From the NCBI RefSeq assembly GCF_016907535.1, contig NZ_JAFBCF010000001.1:3658001-3722000 (forward strand): a stretch of DNA of 64,000 nt, given 5' to 3'. Every line of letters starts with the position of its first letter. Position 1 is the first letter of the stretch. The position numbers and the translations under genes were made by a program. Origin of the DNA: Microlunatus panaciterrae (GTDB lineage: Bacteria; Actinomycetota; Actinomycetes; Propionibacteriales; Propionibacteriaceae). Below the pieces are notes generated by a model, which ran no database searches, had not been told where the DNA came from, and worked only from the letters and a program-made list of their open reading frames with translations. Of this stretch, positions 1 through 7,892 are shown one piece after another.

Positions 1-53
1 CTTGAGGTCAAGATAGATGACGACCTGTCCCGCCGACGGCTACATTGAGCCTC

Positions 54-767
54 ATGCCGACTCCTGCAGCTCAGCCGACCATGATCAGCACCGTCAGCGG
101 GCCGATGCCTGCGAGCCGGTGGCTGCCGCCAACAGGCTCGGGACCGGGGCTGGTGCTTCTGCAGGAGATCTTCGGCGTCAGCGTCTACATCAAGCAGCGG
201 GCGGCTGACCTGGCGGCCCTGGGTTATGTCGTGGTGGCCCCGGAGATCTACTGGCGGCTGGATGACAGCAGCATCGACGAGTCCCGGCCGGACTTCCTGG
301 AGCAGGCCATGGCCGTGGTCAACCGACTGGACTGGGACGCGGCCGTGGCCGACGGCAGGGCGGCACTCGAGCAGCTGCGCTCGATGCCCGACGTCAGCGG
401 GGGAGTCGGCCTGATCGGCTTCTGCTTCGGCGGCGGGCTGGCCTTCAACATCGCCGCCGTCAGCGACCCGGACGTGCTGGTCAGCTACTACGGCTCTGCT
501 CTGCCGAGCCTGCTGGGTCTGGCAGGTCAGGTGGGCACCCCGAGTCTGCACCACTTCGGGTTGGCCGACGCCTACCTCGACAGGGAGACCGTCGAGACCA
601 TTCGCGACGCCGTGGCCGGCCCGAACACGGTCGTCGAGACCTATCCGGGGGCCGGGCACGCCTTCGACAACCCCCACCCCGCGTTCCACCACCGGGAGGC
701 GTCGGCTCTTGCCTGGCAGAGCACCGCCGCCTTCCTGACCGACAAACTCGCGCCTGGGCGGGGCTAG
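54..767 (+). CDS. Dienelactone hydrolase family protein
   Basis: Cytoplasmic alpha/beta hydrolase of the dienelactone hydrolase family (237 aa, usual length). The catalytic triad is visible: nucleophile Cys124 in GFCFGGG, Asp172 in the GLADAYLD stretch and His202 in GAGHAFD; the LLQEIFG motif near residue 38 carries the Glu that gates the Cys in this family. Enzymes of this family open lactones or small esters, but the substrate cannot be read from the sequence. ATG 54 was chosen; TTG 45 and ATG 81 are in-frame alternatives and no strong ribosome binding site separates them. It stands alone, 77 bases before the sigma factor gene. Confidence 0.85.
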   Translation: MPTPAAQPTMISTVSGPMPASRWLPPTGSGPGLVLLQEIFGVSVYIKQRAADLAALGYVVVAPEIYWRLDDSSIDESRPDFLEQAMAVVNRLDWDAAVADGRAALEQLRSMPDVSGGVGLIGFCFGGGLAFNIAAVSDPDVLVSYYGSALPSLLGLAGQVGTPSLHHFGLADAYLDRETVETIRDAVAGPNTVVETYPGAGHAFDNPHPAFHHREASALAWQSTAAFLTDKLAPGRG

Positions 768-844
768 CTGGACCATGATCGTGGCCATCAGATCGCGGTG
801 GGGCTGCGGGCTCACATTCGGGCCATGACCGTCGTCTACCTGTT

Positions 845-1333
845 GTGAGCATGAGACCGTTCGAACAGATCGTCACCGACTATGGGGCCACCGTGTTCCG
901 AGTCTGTCGGGCCATGCTCGGTCCGGTGGAGGCCGAGGACGCCTGGTCGGAGACCTTCCTGGCAGCGATGCGCGCCTACCCGGAGCTGCCCGCCACCAGC
1001 AACATCGAGGCGTGGTTGGTCACCATCGCGCATCGCAAGGCCATCGACCAGCATCGACTCCGCAAGCGGGCGCCGGTGCCGGTCGAGCGGCTGGCAGAGC
1101 TGTACGAGCCGGCCGACGACCCTCCGGAGGTCGGCCTCCCCGACGACCTCTGGCAGGCCCTGCGGAGGCTGCCGGACAAGCAGCGCGCCGCCGTCGCCTA
1201 CCACCACCTGGCCGGGCTTCCCTATGCCGAGGTGGCCAGGATCCTCGGCAACAGCGAGACCGCGGCACGCCGCGCCGCCGCCGACGGCATCCACAACCTG
1301 CGCAGAAACTTTCGCCAAGGAGCACAGACATGA
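845..1333 (+). CDS. ECF-type sigma-70 family RNA polymerase sigma factor
   Basis: 162-aa sigma factor with sigma region 2 (about residues 8-75, including the AEDAWSETFLAA helix and the WLVTIAHRKAIDQHR segment that contacts the -10 element) and region 4 (about 105-155, with the helix-turn-helix around LPYAEVARILGNSETAARRA). GTG 845 and ATG 851 are both possible starts. Its stop overlaps the start of the next gene (ATGA at 1330-1333), so it is translationally coupled to two alkyltransferase genes. No anti-sigma factor gene is adjacent. Inference: it controls, or is co-expressed with, a DNA alkylation response. Confidence 0.85.
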   Translation: MSMRPFEQIVTDYGATVFRVCRAMLGPVEAEDAWSETFLAAMRAYPELPATSNIEAWLVTIAHRKAIDQHRLRKRAPVPVERLAELYEPADDPPEVGLPDDLWQALRRLPDKQRAAVAYHHLAGLPYAEVARILGNSETAARRAAADGIHNLRRNFRQGAQT

Positions 1334-1989
1334 ACACACCCGAGCCAATGGAGCACCGTGGACTGCTGGCCGAGGGCGCCGAGGACACTCTCGACACGGC
1401 CTGGCTCGCGAGCCTGCACCAGACCGACGCGGTGACCCTGGGTCGGTTGCACGAGCGGCTCGCTGTCGAGGCCCAGGTGTCAGGTCTGCTCGACGTCGCG
1501 TACCGGACCGTCGACACCCCCGTCGGGCCGCTGCTGCTGGCGGCCACCGGGGAGGGTCTCGTCCGGGTGGCGTATGCGGTCGAGGACCACGACAAGGTCC
1601 TCACCTCGCTCGCCGAGCGGATCAGTCCGCGCATCCTCAACGCTCCTGGGCGGCTGGATCCGGTGGCCCGCCAACTCGAGCAGTACTTCTCGGGCAGCCG
1701 CCGTACGTTCGACCTGCCGCTGGATCTTCGGCTGGCGTCGGGGTTCCGCCGAGACGTGCTGGCGAGGTTGAGGCAGATCGACTACGGGACGACGGCCAGC
1801 TATGCCGCGGTAGCGGAGCTGACCGGACATCCACGGGCGGTTCGTGCCGTCGGCAGCGCCTGCGCGACCAACCCGGTGCCGGTGGTCGTCCCCTGCCACC
1901 GGGTCATCCGATCCAGCGGAGAGACCGGTCGCTACGTCGGCGGCTCGGAGGCCAAGCAGATCCTGCTGCGGCTCGAGTCCGTGCGGTGA
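1330..1989 (+). CDS. Methylated-DNA--protein-cysteine S-methyltransferase (first of two)
   Basis: 219-aa O6-alkylguanine-DNA alkyltransferase. This is a suicide repair enzyme that transfers the alkyl group from DNA to its own cysteine. The acceptor is Cys189 in the VVVPCHRV motif, preceded by the DNA-binding helix-turn-helix region (GTTASYAAVAELTGHPRAVRAVG). It has an extra N-terminal segment of about 50 residues before the usual N-terminal domain, which is absent from the second copy. The start overlaps the sigma factor stop and the stop overlaps the next start, so the three genes form one coupled unit. There is no Ada-type metal-binding or AraC domain. Confidence 0.92.
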   Translation: MNTPEPMEHRGLLAEGAEDTLDTAWLASLHQTDAVTLGRLHERLAVEAQVSGLLDVAYRTVDTPVGPLLLAATGEGLVRVAYAVEDHDKVLTSLAERISPRILNAPGRLDPVARQLEQYFSGSRRTFDLPLDLRLASGFRRDVLARLRQIDYGTTASYAAVAELTGHPRAVRAVGSACATNPVPVVVPCHRVIRSSGETGRYVGGSEAKQILLRLESVR

Positions 1990-2513
1990 ACACGCATCGG
2001 GTCATCGAGTCACCTCTTGGCCCGCTCACCCTGCTGAACACCGACGGGGTGCTGACCGGGGTCTACTACGAGCAGCACATCCGGATGCCGGGCCGTGCCC
2101 AGCTCGGTCCGGCGACAGTGGAGGGGTTCGACCGGGTGGTGCAGGAGCTCGCGGAGTATCTCGGCGGTCGGCGGCGACAGTTCACGGTGCCGACCGCCCC
2201 CGTCGGGAGCGCCTTCCAGCGACGGGTCTGGCGGCTGCTGGCACAGATCCCCTACGGGCAGACCCGGACCTATACCGAGCTGGCACTGGAGCTGGGCAGT
2301 GCCGCATTGGCCAGGGCCGTCGGAGCAGCGAACGGACGCAATCCGCTGTCGATCATCATCCCCTGTCATCGTCTGGTCGGGAGCGGTGGCTCACTCGTCG
2401 GATACGCCGGGGGAGTCGTCCGCAAGCGCCAGTTGTTGATCATGGAAGGGGCAGGCGGCCGGCTACGACCAGGTGTCGGAGGGTACCTCCCCGCTGCCGG
2501 GTGGATAGGGTGA
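1986..2513 (+). CDS. ogt: Methylated-DNA--protein-cysteine S-methyltransferase (second of two)
   Basis: 175-aa alkyltransferase of ordinary Ogt length with acceptor Cys127 in IIIPCHRL and the typical IPYGQTRTYTELA segment ahead of it. The GTG start at 1986 overlaps the stop of the preceding alkyltransferase, so no spacer separates the two. The paralogues are clearly diverged: different motif flanks, and only the first has the long N-terminal extension. This looks like an old duplication or two recruited families, not a recent tandem copy. The last 15 residues, glycine-rich, lie beyond the normal domain end. Confidence 0.92.
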   Translation: MNTHRVIESPLGPLTLLNTDGVLTGVYYEQHIRMPGRAQLGPATVEGFDRVVQELAEYLGGRRRQFTVPTAPVGSAFQRRVWRLLAQIPYGQTRTYTELALELGSAALARAVGAANGRNPLSIIIPCHRLVGSGGSLVGYAGGVVRKRQLLIMEGAGGRLRPGVGGYLPAAGWIG

Positions 2514-2573
2514 TGCCGTGCCGCGCAGTGAGAGGTGAAAGGCGCCGAGCATCAGGTCAGAGGGAAGGTGACA

Positions 2574-3083
2574 GTGAGCGAACCGAAACAGGCAGAGGAC
2601 CGGGACGCGGACCCGCAGGACGGTCGGGACGAGACCGAGTCCGAGCGGATGGACCGAAACTGGAACGAGATTCTGCAGGAGCTCAGAGTCACCCAGACCG
2701 GTACGCAGATCCTGAGCGGCTTCCTCCTCGCCATCGCCTTCCAGCCGAAGTTCAAGGAGATGGACGACTTCCAGCTCACCGTCTACCTGGTTCTGGTCAT
2801 CACCGCCGGCCTCACCACAGCGCTCGCCCTCGCCCCCGTCAGCCTGCATCGATCGCTGTTCCGCGAGCACGTCAAGGACGACATCGTGCAGACCGGACAC
2901 GTCATCCTGCGCTGTGCGTTGGCCGGGGTCGGCCTGGTTCTGACGGGGACCTCGCTACTGATCTTCGACGTCGCCCTCAACCTGACCGCTGGGCTGCTTG
3001 CGGGTGGGTTCATGGCGCTCGTCGTCATCGGCATCGCCGTACTGCCGGCCGCGTTCCGCCGCAAGGGTCGCGCTGTCGGGTGA
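2574..3083 (+). CDS. DUF6328 family membrane protein
   Basis: About 169 aa from GTG 2574, which follows an AGGGAAGG ribosome binding site; an in-frame start at 2535 would add 13 residues. A charged, acidic N-terminal stretch (about 35 residues) is followed by the conserved segment LRVTQTGTQILSGFLLAIAF and four predicted transmembrane helices (roughly residues 43-62, 72-90, 113-135, 140-160). The family is widespread in actinobacteria and its function is unknown. It lies 60 bases after ogt on the same strand and 70 bases before ku. Confidence 0.75.
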   Translation: MSEPKQAEDRDADPQDGRDETESERMDRNWNEILQELRVTQTGTQILSGFLLAIAFQPKFKEMDDFQLTVYLVLVITAGLTTALALAPVSLHRSLFREHVKDDIVQTGHVILRCALAGVGLVLTGTSLLIFDVALNLTAGLLAGGFMALVVIGIAVLPAAFRRKGRAVG

Positions 3084-3112
3084 GGCCGGTCGCGTGCGTT
3101 CCACACAAGCGC

Positions 3113-3140
3113 CGAACTGCACTGAACTGCACTGAACTGC
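3113..3140 (+). repeat. Three direct copies of a 10-bp repeat upstream of ku
   Basis: The decamer GAACTGCACT is repeated almost three times end to end (last copy truncated to GAACTGC), ending 12 bases before the ku start and directly abutting its AAGGGAGGG ribosome binding site. It could be a regulator-binding series or simple slippage. It is non-coding. Confidence 0.7.
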
Positions 3141-3152
3141 AAGGGAGGGTTT

Positions 3153-4151
3153 ATGCGTTCCATCTGGAAGGGTTCGATCGCGTTCGGTCTGGTCAACGTT
3201 CCGGTCCGGGTCTACAGCGCCACCGAGGACCATGATCTCGAGCTGCACCAGGTGCACGACAAGGACGGCGGCCGGATCCGCTACCAGCGTCGATGTGAGG
3301 TCTGTGGTCGGCAGGTGGACTATGACCACATCGACAAGGCGTACGAACATGGAGATCAGACCGTCGTGCTGACCGAGGACGACCTGAGCGTCCTACCGGA
3401 GGAACGGAGCCGCGAGATCGAGGTGCTGGAGTTCGTGCCGAGCTCCCAGATCGACCCGATCATGTTCGCGCGCAGCTACTTCCTGGTCCCTGACGCCAAG
3501 GCGGTCAAGGCGTACGCTCTGCTGCGCCGCACCCTGTCGGACACCGACCAGACGGCGGTCGTGCAGTTCACGCTGCGGCGCAGGACCCGGCTGGGCGCGC
3601 TCCGGGTACGGGGAAAGGTCCTGCTGCTGCAGGGGCTGCTGTGGGACGACGAGGTGCGCGAGGCCGAGTTCCCAGAACTCGACGAGAACACCAGCGTCTC
3701 GAGCAAGGAGCGTGAGATGGCGGCCAGCCTGGTGCAGACCCTGAGCGGCGAGTTCACTCCGGAGAAGTTCACCGACGAGTATCAGGACCAGCTGCACCGG
3801 CTGGTCGAGGCCAAGCTCGAGCAGGGTGCCGCGCTGGACACCGAGGCCACCTTCGGCCGGAACGGCGAGGAGGAGGGCGGTGAGGTGGTTGACCTGATGG
3901 AGGCGCTGCGTCGGAGTGTCGAGAACAGCCGCACCAGCAGGGGAGGAGGGAAGAAGCCAGCGAAGAAGGCGGCGAAGAAGGCGGCCAGCAGTACCGCCAA
4001 GGCCGGCCGGAAAGGCGCGAGCACGTCCGGCACCACCAGGTCAGGGTCCACCAGGTCGGGCTCAGCACAGTCTGGATCATCCAAGTCGGGCAGATCGGGC
4101 GAGTCGAGTCACAAGACGGCTCCGAGCAAGCGCAGCAAACGGGCCAGCTGA
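3153..4151 (+). CDS. ku: Non-homologous end-joining protein Ku
   Basis: 332-aa bacterial Ku, which forms a homodimeric ring on DNA double-strand ends and recruits the ligase LigD. It begins with the typical MRSIWKGSIAFGLVNVPVRVY. The core beta-barrel domain covers about residues 1-250. The tail from about 265 is low complexity: Lys/Ala repeats (KKPAKKAAKKAA) followed by a Ser/Gly/Arg/Thr stretch rich in RSGS and KSG. Basic tails of this kind in actinobacterial Ku are known to help bind and bridge DNA. A good AAGGGAGG site precedes ATG 3153. No ligD gene is present in the window. Confidence 0.95.
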   Translation: MRSIWKGSIAFGLVNVPVRVYSATEDHDLELHQVHDKDGGRIRYQRRCEVCGRQVDYDHIDKAYEHGDQTVVLTEDDLSVLPEERSREIEVLEFVPSSQIDPIMFARSYFLVPDAKAVKAYALLRRTLSDTDQTAVVQFTLRRRTRLGALRVRGKVLLLQGLLWDDEVREAEFPELDENTSVSSKEREMAASLVQTLSGEFTPEKFTDEYQDQLHRLVEAKLEQGAALDTEATFGRNGEEEGGEVVDLMEALRRSVENSRTSRGGGKKPAKKAAKKAASSTAKAGRKGASTSGTTRSGSTRSGSAQSGSSKSGRSGESSHKTAPSKRSKRAS

Positions 4152-4292
4152 GCCTCCTGTTGCCTGGCTCGGAGCGGAAAGCGCTGCTGGCTGGGCGGCG
4201 GACGATGTTTGTCAGTTACCGCACCGGGGTATCGATCAGCCATGGGCCAAACGTCGAGGACTGGCTGGACGGTCGACTGTGGAGGCTGACCT

Positions 4293-5486
4293 GTGCGGGC
4301 CGTGACCTGGCAGGACGTCAATGACGTCCGGGTCGAGACGGTTCCCGACCCACGCATCGAGCAGCCGACCGACGCCATCATCTCGGTGACTTCGAGCGGC
4401 ATCTGCGGCTCCGACCTGCACTTGGCCGGGCCGATGGGGCGCTACATGTGCCGGGGCGACATCCTCGGCCATGAGGCCATCGGGATCGTCGAGGAGCTGG
4501 GGCCGGAGGTCACCAGGCTGAGCGTGGGCGACCGGGTGGTGGTGCCGTTCAACATCGCCTGCGGTGACTGCGGCTACTGCCGCACCGGGCTCACCTCGCA
4601 GTGTTCCACCACCCGGGTACGAGGCCAGGGCACTGGCGCCGCGCAGTTCGGCTACTCGGCCCTCTACGGCCAGGTCCCAGGGGCGCAGGCGGAGTATCTG
4701 CGGGTGCCGCAGGCGCAGTTCGGCCCGGTCGTGCTGCCGCACGACAATGAGCCCGACCAGCGGTACCTGTTTCTCTCCGACATCCTGCCGACGGCCTGGC
4801 AGGCGGTCATCTACGCCGAGGTGCCTCCCTGCGGTTCGGTCGCCGTCTGGGGGCTCGGCCCCGTCGGCCAGCTGTGCACCCGGATCGCCTGGCAGCTGGG
4901 GGCCGATCAGGTCTTCGGCATCGACCGGGTGCCCGAGCGGCTGGCGATGGCGCGCCGGCACGGCATCCATGTCATCGACACCCGCAAGGTGAGCGATGTG
5001 ACCGAGGCACTGCGTGAACTGACCGGTGGAGAAGGCCCGGACGCAGTCATCGACGCCGTCGGGATGGAGGCACACGGTGCACCGCCGGCGGTGCTGCTGC
5101 ATCGGTCCGCCGGGGCCGGCGGGGCGTCCGCCGAGGTGGTCGAGTCGAGCCGGGATCGGGTTGCCGCGCTGCACCAGTCCATCGATGCTGTCCGACGTGG
5201 CGGCACCGTCTCGGTGGCGGGGGTGTACGCCGGTCCGTTCGACCCACTGCCGATGTTGCAGCTCTTCGACAAGCAGCTGACGATGCGGTTCGGCCAGGCC
5301 AACGTTCGGCAATGGGTGGACGAGATCATGCCTATGCTGAACGCCGACGACCCGTTGGGCGTGATGGATCTGGTCACCCACCGGTTGCCGCTGGAGTCCG
5401 CGTCGGAGGCGTACTGGATGTTCCAGCAGAAACGTGACCGCTGTATCAAGGTGATCCTCGAGCCGGGCCGACCAGCCGCCGTGTGA
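4293..5486 (+). CDS. Zinc-dependent alcohol dehydrogenase (MDR family)
   Basis: 397-aa zinc-containing medium-chain dehydrogenase. Catalytic zinc ligands are in GICGSDLH and GHEAIG; the structural zinc site is the four-cysteine CGDCGYCRTGLTSQC lobe. The Rossmann fold motif is VWGLGPVGQL. The long insert around residues 115-165, with AQFGYSALYGQVPGAQAEYLRVP, resembles the glutathione-independent formaldehyde dehydrogenase branch, so an aldehyde or formaldehyde substrate is possible but not proven. GTG 4293 has a GGAGG site 8 bases ahead. The next gene, an SDR, begins 74 bases downstream. Confidence 0.85.
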   Translation: MRAVTWQDVNDVRVETVPDPRIEQPTDAIISVTSSGICGSDLHLAGPMGRYMCRGDILGHEAIGIVEELGPEVTRLSVGDRVVVPFNIACGDCGYCRTGLTSQCSTTRVRGQGTGAAQFGYSALYGQVPGAQAEYLRVPQAQFGPVVLPHDNEPDQRYLFLSDILPTAWQAVIYAEVPPCGSVAVWGLGPVGQLCTRIAWQLGADQVFGIDRVPERLAMARRHGIHVIDTRKVSDVTEALRELTGGEGPDAVIDAVGMEAHGAPPAVLLHRSAGAGGASAEVVESSRDRVAALHQSIDAVRRGGTVSVAGVYAGPFDPLPMLQLFDKQLTMRFGQANVRQWVDEIMPMLNADDPLGVMDLVTHRLPLESASEAYWMFQQKRDRCIKVILEPGRPAAV

Positions 5487-5560
5487 ACGGTCGGAGGCTG
5501 GGTACAGGGCGTATGCACGCACCACGCGGTGCCGTGAACATGATCATGAAAGGACCGGGT

Positions 5561-6442
5561 GTGACCGACAAGTCTGAGCTCGACGCCAACAGGTACCGGA
5601 CCGAAGGGTTCCCTGAGCAGCAACAGGAACAGCCCGGCCTGACCGGAGCCACCGAGCCGCGCCCCGATCACGGTGAGGAGACGTACGCCGGGTCGGGAAA
5701 GCTCCAGGACCGTAAGGCGTTGATCACCGGCGGTGACTCCGGGATCGGGCGTGCGGTGGCGATCGCCTTCGCGCGAGAGGGTGCCGACGTCGCACTGTCC
5801 TATCTGCCGGAGGAAGAGGAGGACGGGAGGGACACCGCAGGCTGGATCCAGAAGGCGGGCCGGGAGGCGCTGTTGCTGCCCGGTGACGCCCGCGATGAGC
5901 AGTACTGCGCTGACCTGGTGAACCGGACGGTCGAGACCTTCGGGGGTCTGGATGTGCTTGTGCTGAACGCCGCCTACCAGGAGAACCGGGATGGTCTGGA
6001 GAACCTGCCGACCGAGGAGTTCGACCGGGTGTTCAAGACGAACCTGTATGCGCTGATGTGGACGGCGCGGGCGGCGATCCCGCACCTGAAGCCGGGGGCG
6101 TCCATCATCACGACGTCGTCCATCCAGGCCTTCGACCCGTCCCCGGCGCTGATCGACTACGCGATGACCAAGGCAGCCCAGGTGGCGTTCACCAAGGCGC
6201 TGGCGCAGCAGCTGGGGGAGCGGGGGATCCGGGTCAACGCGGTCGCCCCCGGACCAATCTGGACCCCCCTGATCCCGGCGACCTCCTGGCCCGAGACGCT
6301 CGGGTCGTTCGGCCAGGACACCCCGCTCGGGCGGGCCGGGCAGCCGGCCGAGCTCGCGCCAGCATACGTCTACCTCGCCTCGGACGACGCCTCGTACGTG
6401 TCCGGTGCGGTTCTGCCGGTCACCGGCGGCAAGGGCCTGTAG
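5561..6442 (+). CDS. Short-chain dehydrogenase/reductase (YhdF/YghA-like)
   Basis: 293-aa SDR. The nucleotide-binding motif TGGDSGIG is at about residues 56-63, LNAAYQ stands in place of the classical NNAG, and the catalytic Ser/Tyr/Lys are in ITTSS and YAMTK. The N-terminal 50 residues, rich in Gln, Glu and Pro with no fold of their own, are typical of the long general-stress SDR subgroup. GTG 5561 follows AAAGGA and is preferred; an upstream in-frame start at 5483 would add 26 residues that look non-coding. The neighbouring dehydrogenase and hemerythrin genes suggest a stress or detoxification group. Confidence 0.85.
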   Translation: MTDKSELDANRYRTEGFPEQQQEQPGLTGATEPRPDHGEETYAGSGKLQDRKALITGGDSGIGRAVAIAFAREGADVALSYLPEEEEDGRDTAGWIQKAGREALLLPGDARDEQYCADLVNRTVETFGGLDVLVLNAAYQENRDGLENLPTEEFDRVFKTNLYALMWTARAAIPHLKPGASIITTSSIQAFDPSPALIDYAMTKAAQVAFTKALAQQLGERGIRVNAVAPGPIWTPLIPATSWPETLGSFGQDTPLGRAGQPAELAPAYVYLASDDASYVSGAVLPVTGGKGL

Positions 6443-6530
6443 GGCACGGCGGAGCCGGAGTTTGGTCCCGCCCGGCGCGGGGTATCTCAGGTGCGACATG
6501 CAACGACCGTGTGCAGAGGAAGGCAGGACC

Positions 6531-7082
6531 ATGACCGACCCCGCTGATGTCGTCGACCTGATCGAGGCGGACCATCGCGAGCTTGAGCGGCTCTTCCAGC
6601 TGTTGATGAGCCAGCCGGAGCGTCGCAGCCTCCTTCTGCCCGAGGTGGCCTCGCTGCTCGTCGCGCACAGCCGCGCCGAGGAGTCGGAGGTCTATCCGGC
6701 CGCGCGGGAGGCCGGGGAGACCGACGAGGTGGCCCACAGCCAGCACGAGCACGAGGAGGCCGAGCAGCTGCTGGAGCGGTTGACCGCCCTCGACCCGGAG
6801 GCCGCCGAGTTCGATGACGTCCTGCGTGACTTCGTCGGCGCGGTGGCCCACCATGTCGGCGAGGAGGAGCAGACGGTGCTGCCGGGCCTGCGCGAGAGGC
6901 TGTCCGACGAGCGCCGAAAGGAGCTGGCGGTGGCGTTCAGCACAGTCCGGGCCGAGCATCTGGGCGACAAGCCGGGTGAGGCGACGCGGGACGAGCTGGT
7001 GCGCAAGGCGCAGAACGCCGACATCAGCGGAGCCGCGTCGATGACGAAGGACGAGGCCAGGAAGTCCCTGCGCGAGGACTGA
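6531..7082 (+). CDS. Hemerythrin domain-containing protein
   Basis: 183-aa all-helical protein with the hemerythrin HHE pattern of iron ligands: the early DLIEADHRELERLF helix, LLVAHSRAEESEVYPA, HSQHEHEEAEQLLERL and FVGAVAHHVGEEEQTVLP. Such proteins bind a di-iron centre and sense or carry oxygen or nitric oxide. The C-terminal 40 residues (from about GDKPGEATRDEL) are charged and lie outside the domain. ATG 6531 has an AGGAAGG site nine bases upstream. It lies between the SDR and a GAF-ANTAR regulator on the same strand. Confidence 0.88.
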   Translation: MTDPADVVDLIEADHRELERLFQLLMSQPERRSLLLPEVASLLVAHSRAEESEVYPAAREAGETDEVAHSQHEHEEAEQLLERLTALDPEAAEFDDVLRDFVGAVAHHVGEEEQTVLPGLRERLSDERRKELAVAFSTVRAEHLGDKPGEATRDELVRKAQNADISGAASMTKDEARKSLRED

Positions 7083-7167
7083 CATCGGTCGACCTTGACC
7101 ATCGCACCCCGTCCCGCGGCGAAATCTGCCATGATGTGCCGCGACGGAGCGTCGTTGGGGAGGTCTG

Positions 7168-7857
7168 ATGGACGTGCAGCTGGCATCCAGCCTGGCAGAG
7201 ATGACGATCGACATGGTCAGCCAGCCGGACGTGGCTCAGACCCTCGACACCGTGGTCCAGAATGCCGTGCAGGCGACGGCGGCGGACGGCGCCGGTGTGC
7301 TGCTGATCCGTCCCGGCCAGGTGGTGCAGACGGCCGCCGCCAGCGATGAGGTCGTGCGCAGAGCGGAGGCGCTGCAGTCCGCGTGCGGTGAGGGCCCGTG
7401 CCTGCAGGCCATCTGGAGCCACGACACTTTCCTCGTTCGGGACACCCGCGCGGACGAGCGGTGGCCACGGTGGGCGGCCGGCGTGGCCGAGCTCGGCTGG
7501 CGCTGCATCCTGGGCGTCCGGCTGTTCACGAAGCAGACCACCATCGGTGCCCTGAACCTGTTCTCGCAGTCGGTTGACGCCTTCGACCCGGATGACGTCG
7601 ACGTCGCCGAGATCTTCGGCCAGCATGCGTCGCTGGCCCTGATGGCGGCGCAGGAGGATGCCGGGCTGCGGGCCGCGATCGGCGCGAAACACCTGATCGG
7701 CCAGGCCCAGGGCATCTTGATGGAACGGTATGGCATTGACGCCGATCGTGCGTTCGCCGTGCTGCGCCGGCATTCCCAGGACAGCAACGTCAAGCTGCGT
7801 ACTGTTGCTGAACAGGTGATCGAGACCCGCCGCCTCCCGGAGCAGCGCACCGGCTGA
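7168..7857 (+). CDS. GAF and ANTAR domain-containing regulator
   Basis: 229-aa cytoplasmic protein: a GAF sensor domain (about residues 15-155) followed by an ANTAR RNA-binding domain (about 165-225, core GAKHLIGQAQGILMERYGIDADRAFAVLRRHSQ written here in part as IGQAQGILMERYGID). ANTAR proteins typically act as antiterminators by binding paired hairpins in the leaders of target mRNAs. The start ATG 7168 follows GGGGAGG. No two-hairpin ANTAR target was recognised near it. This domain pair is very common in actinobacteria and its signal is unknown. Confidence 0.88.
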   Translation: MDVQLASSLAEMTIDMVSQPDVAQTLDTVVQNAVQATAADGAGVLLIRPGQVVQTAAASDEVVRRAEALQSACGEGPCLQAIWSHDTFLVRDTRADERWPRWAAGVAELGWRCILGVRLFTKQTTIGALNLFSQSVDAFDPDDVDVAEIFGQHASLALMAAQEDAGLRAAIGAKHLIGQAQGILMERYGIDADRAFAVLRRHSQDSNVKLRTVAEQVIETRRLPEQRTG

Positions 7858-7892
7858 GCCCACCGTGGGACCCGGTCAACGCGCCATGCTGG

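Noticed and set aside
882-2513. 543-aa plus frame covering the sigma factor and first alkyltransferase
   Set aside because: Only its last 175 codons (from 1986) are real; upstream it is an Arg/Pro-rich shadow of the two overlapping genes.
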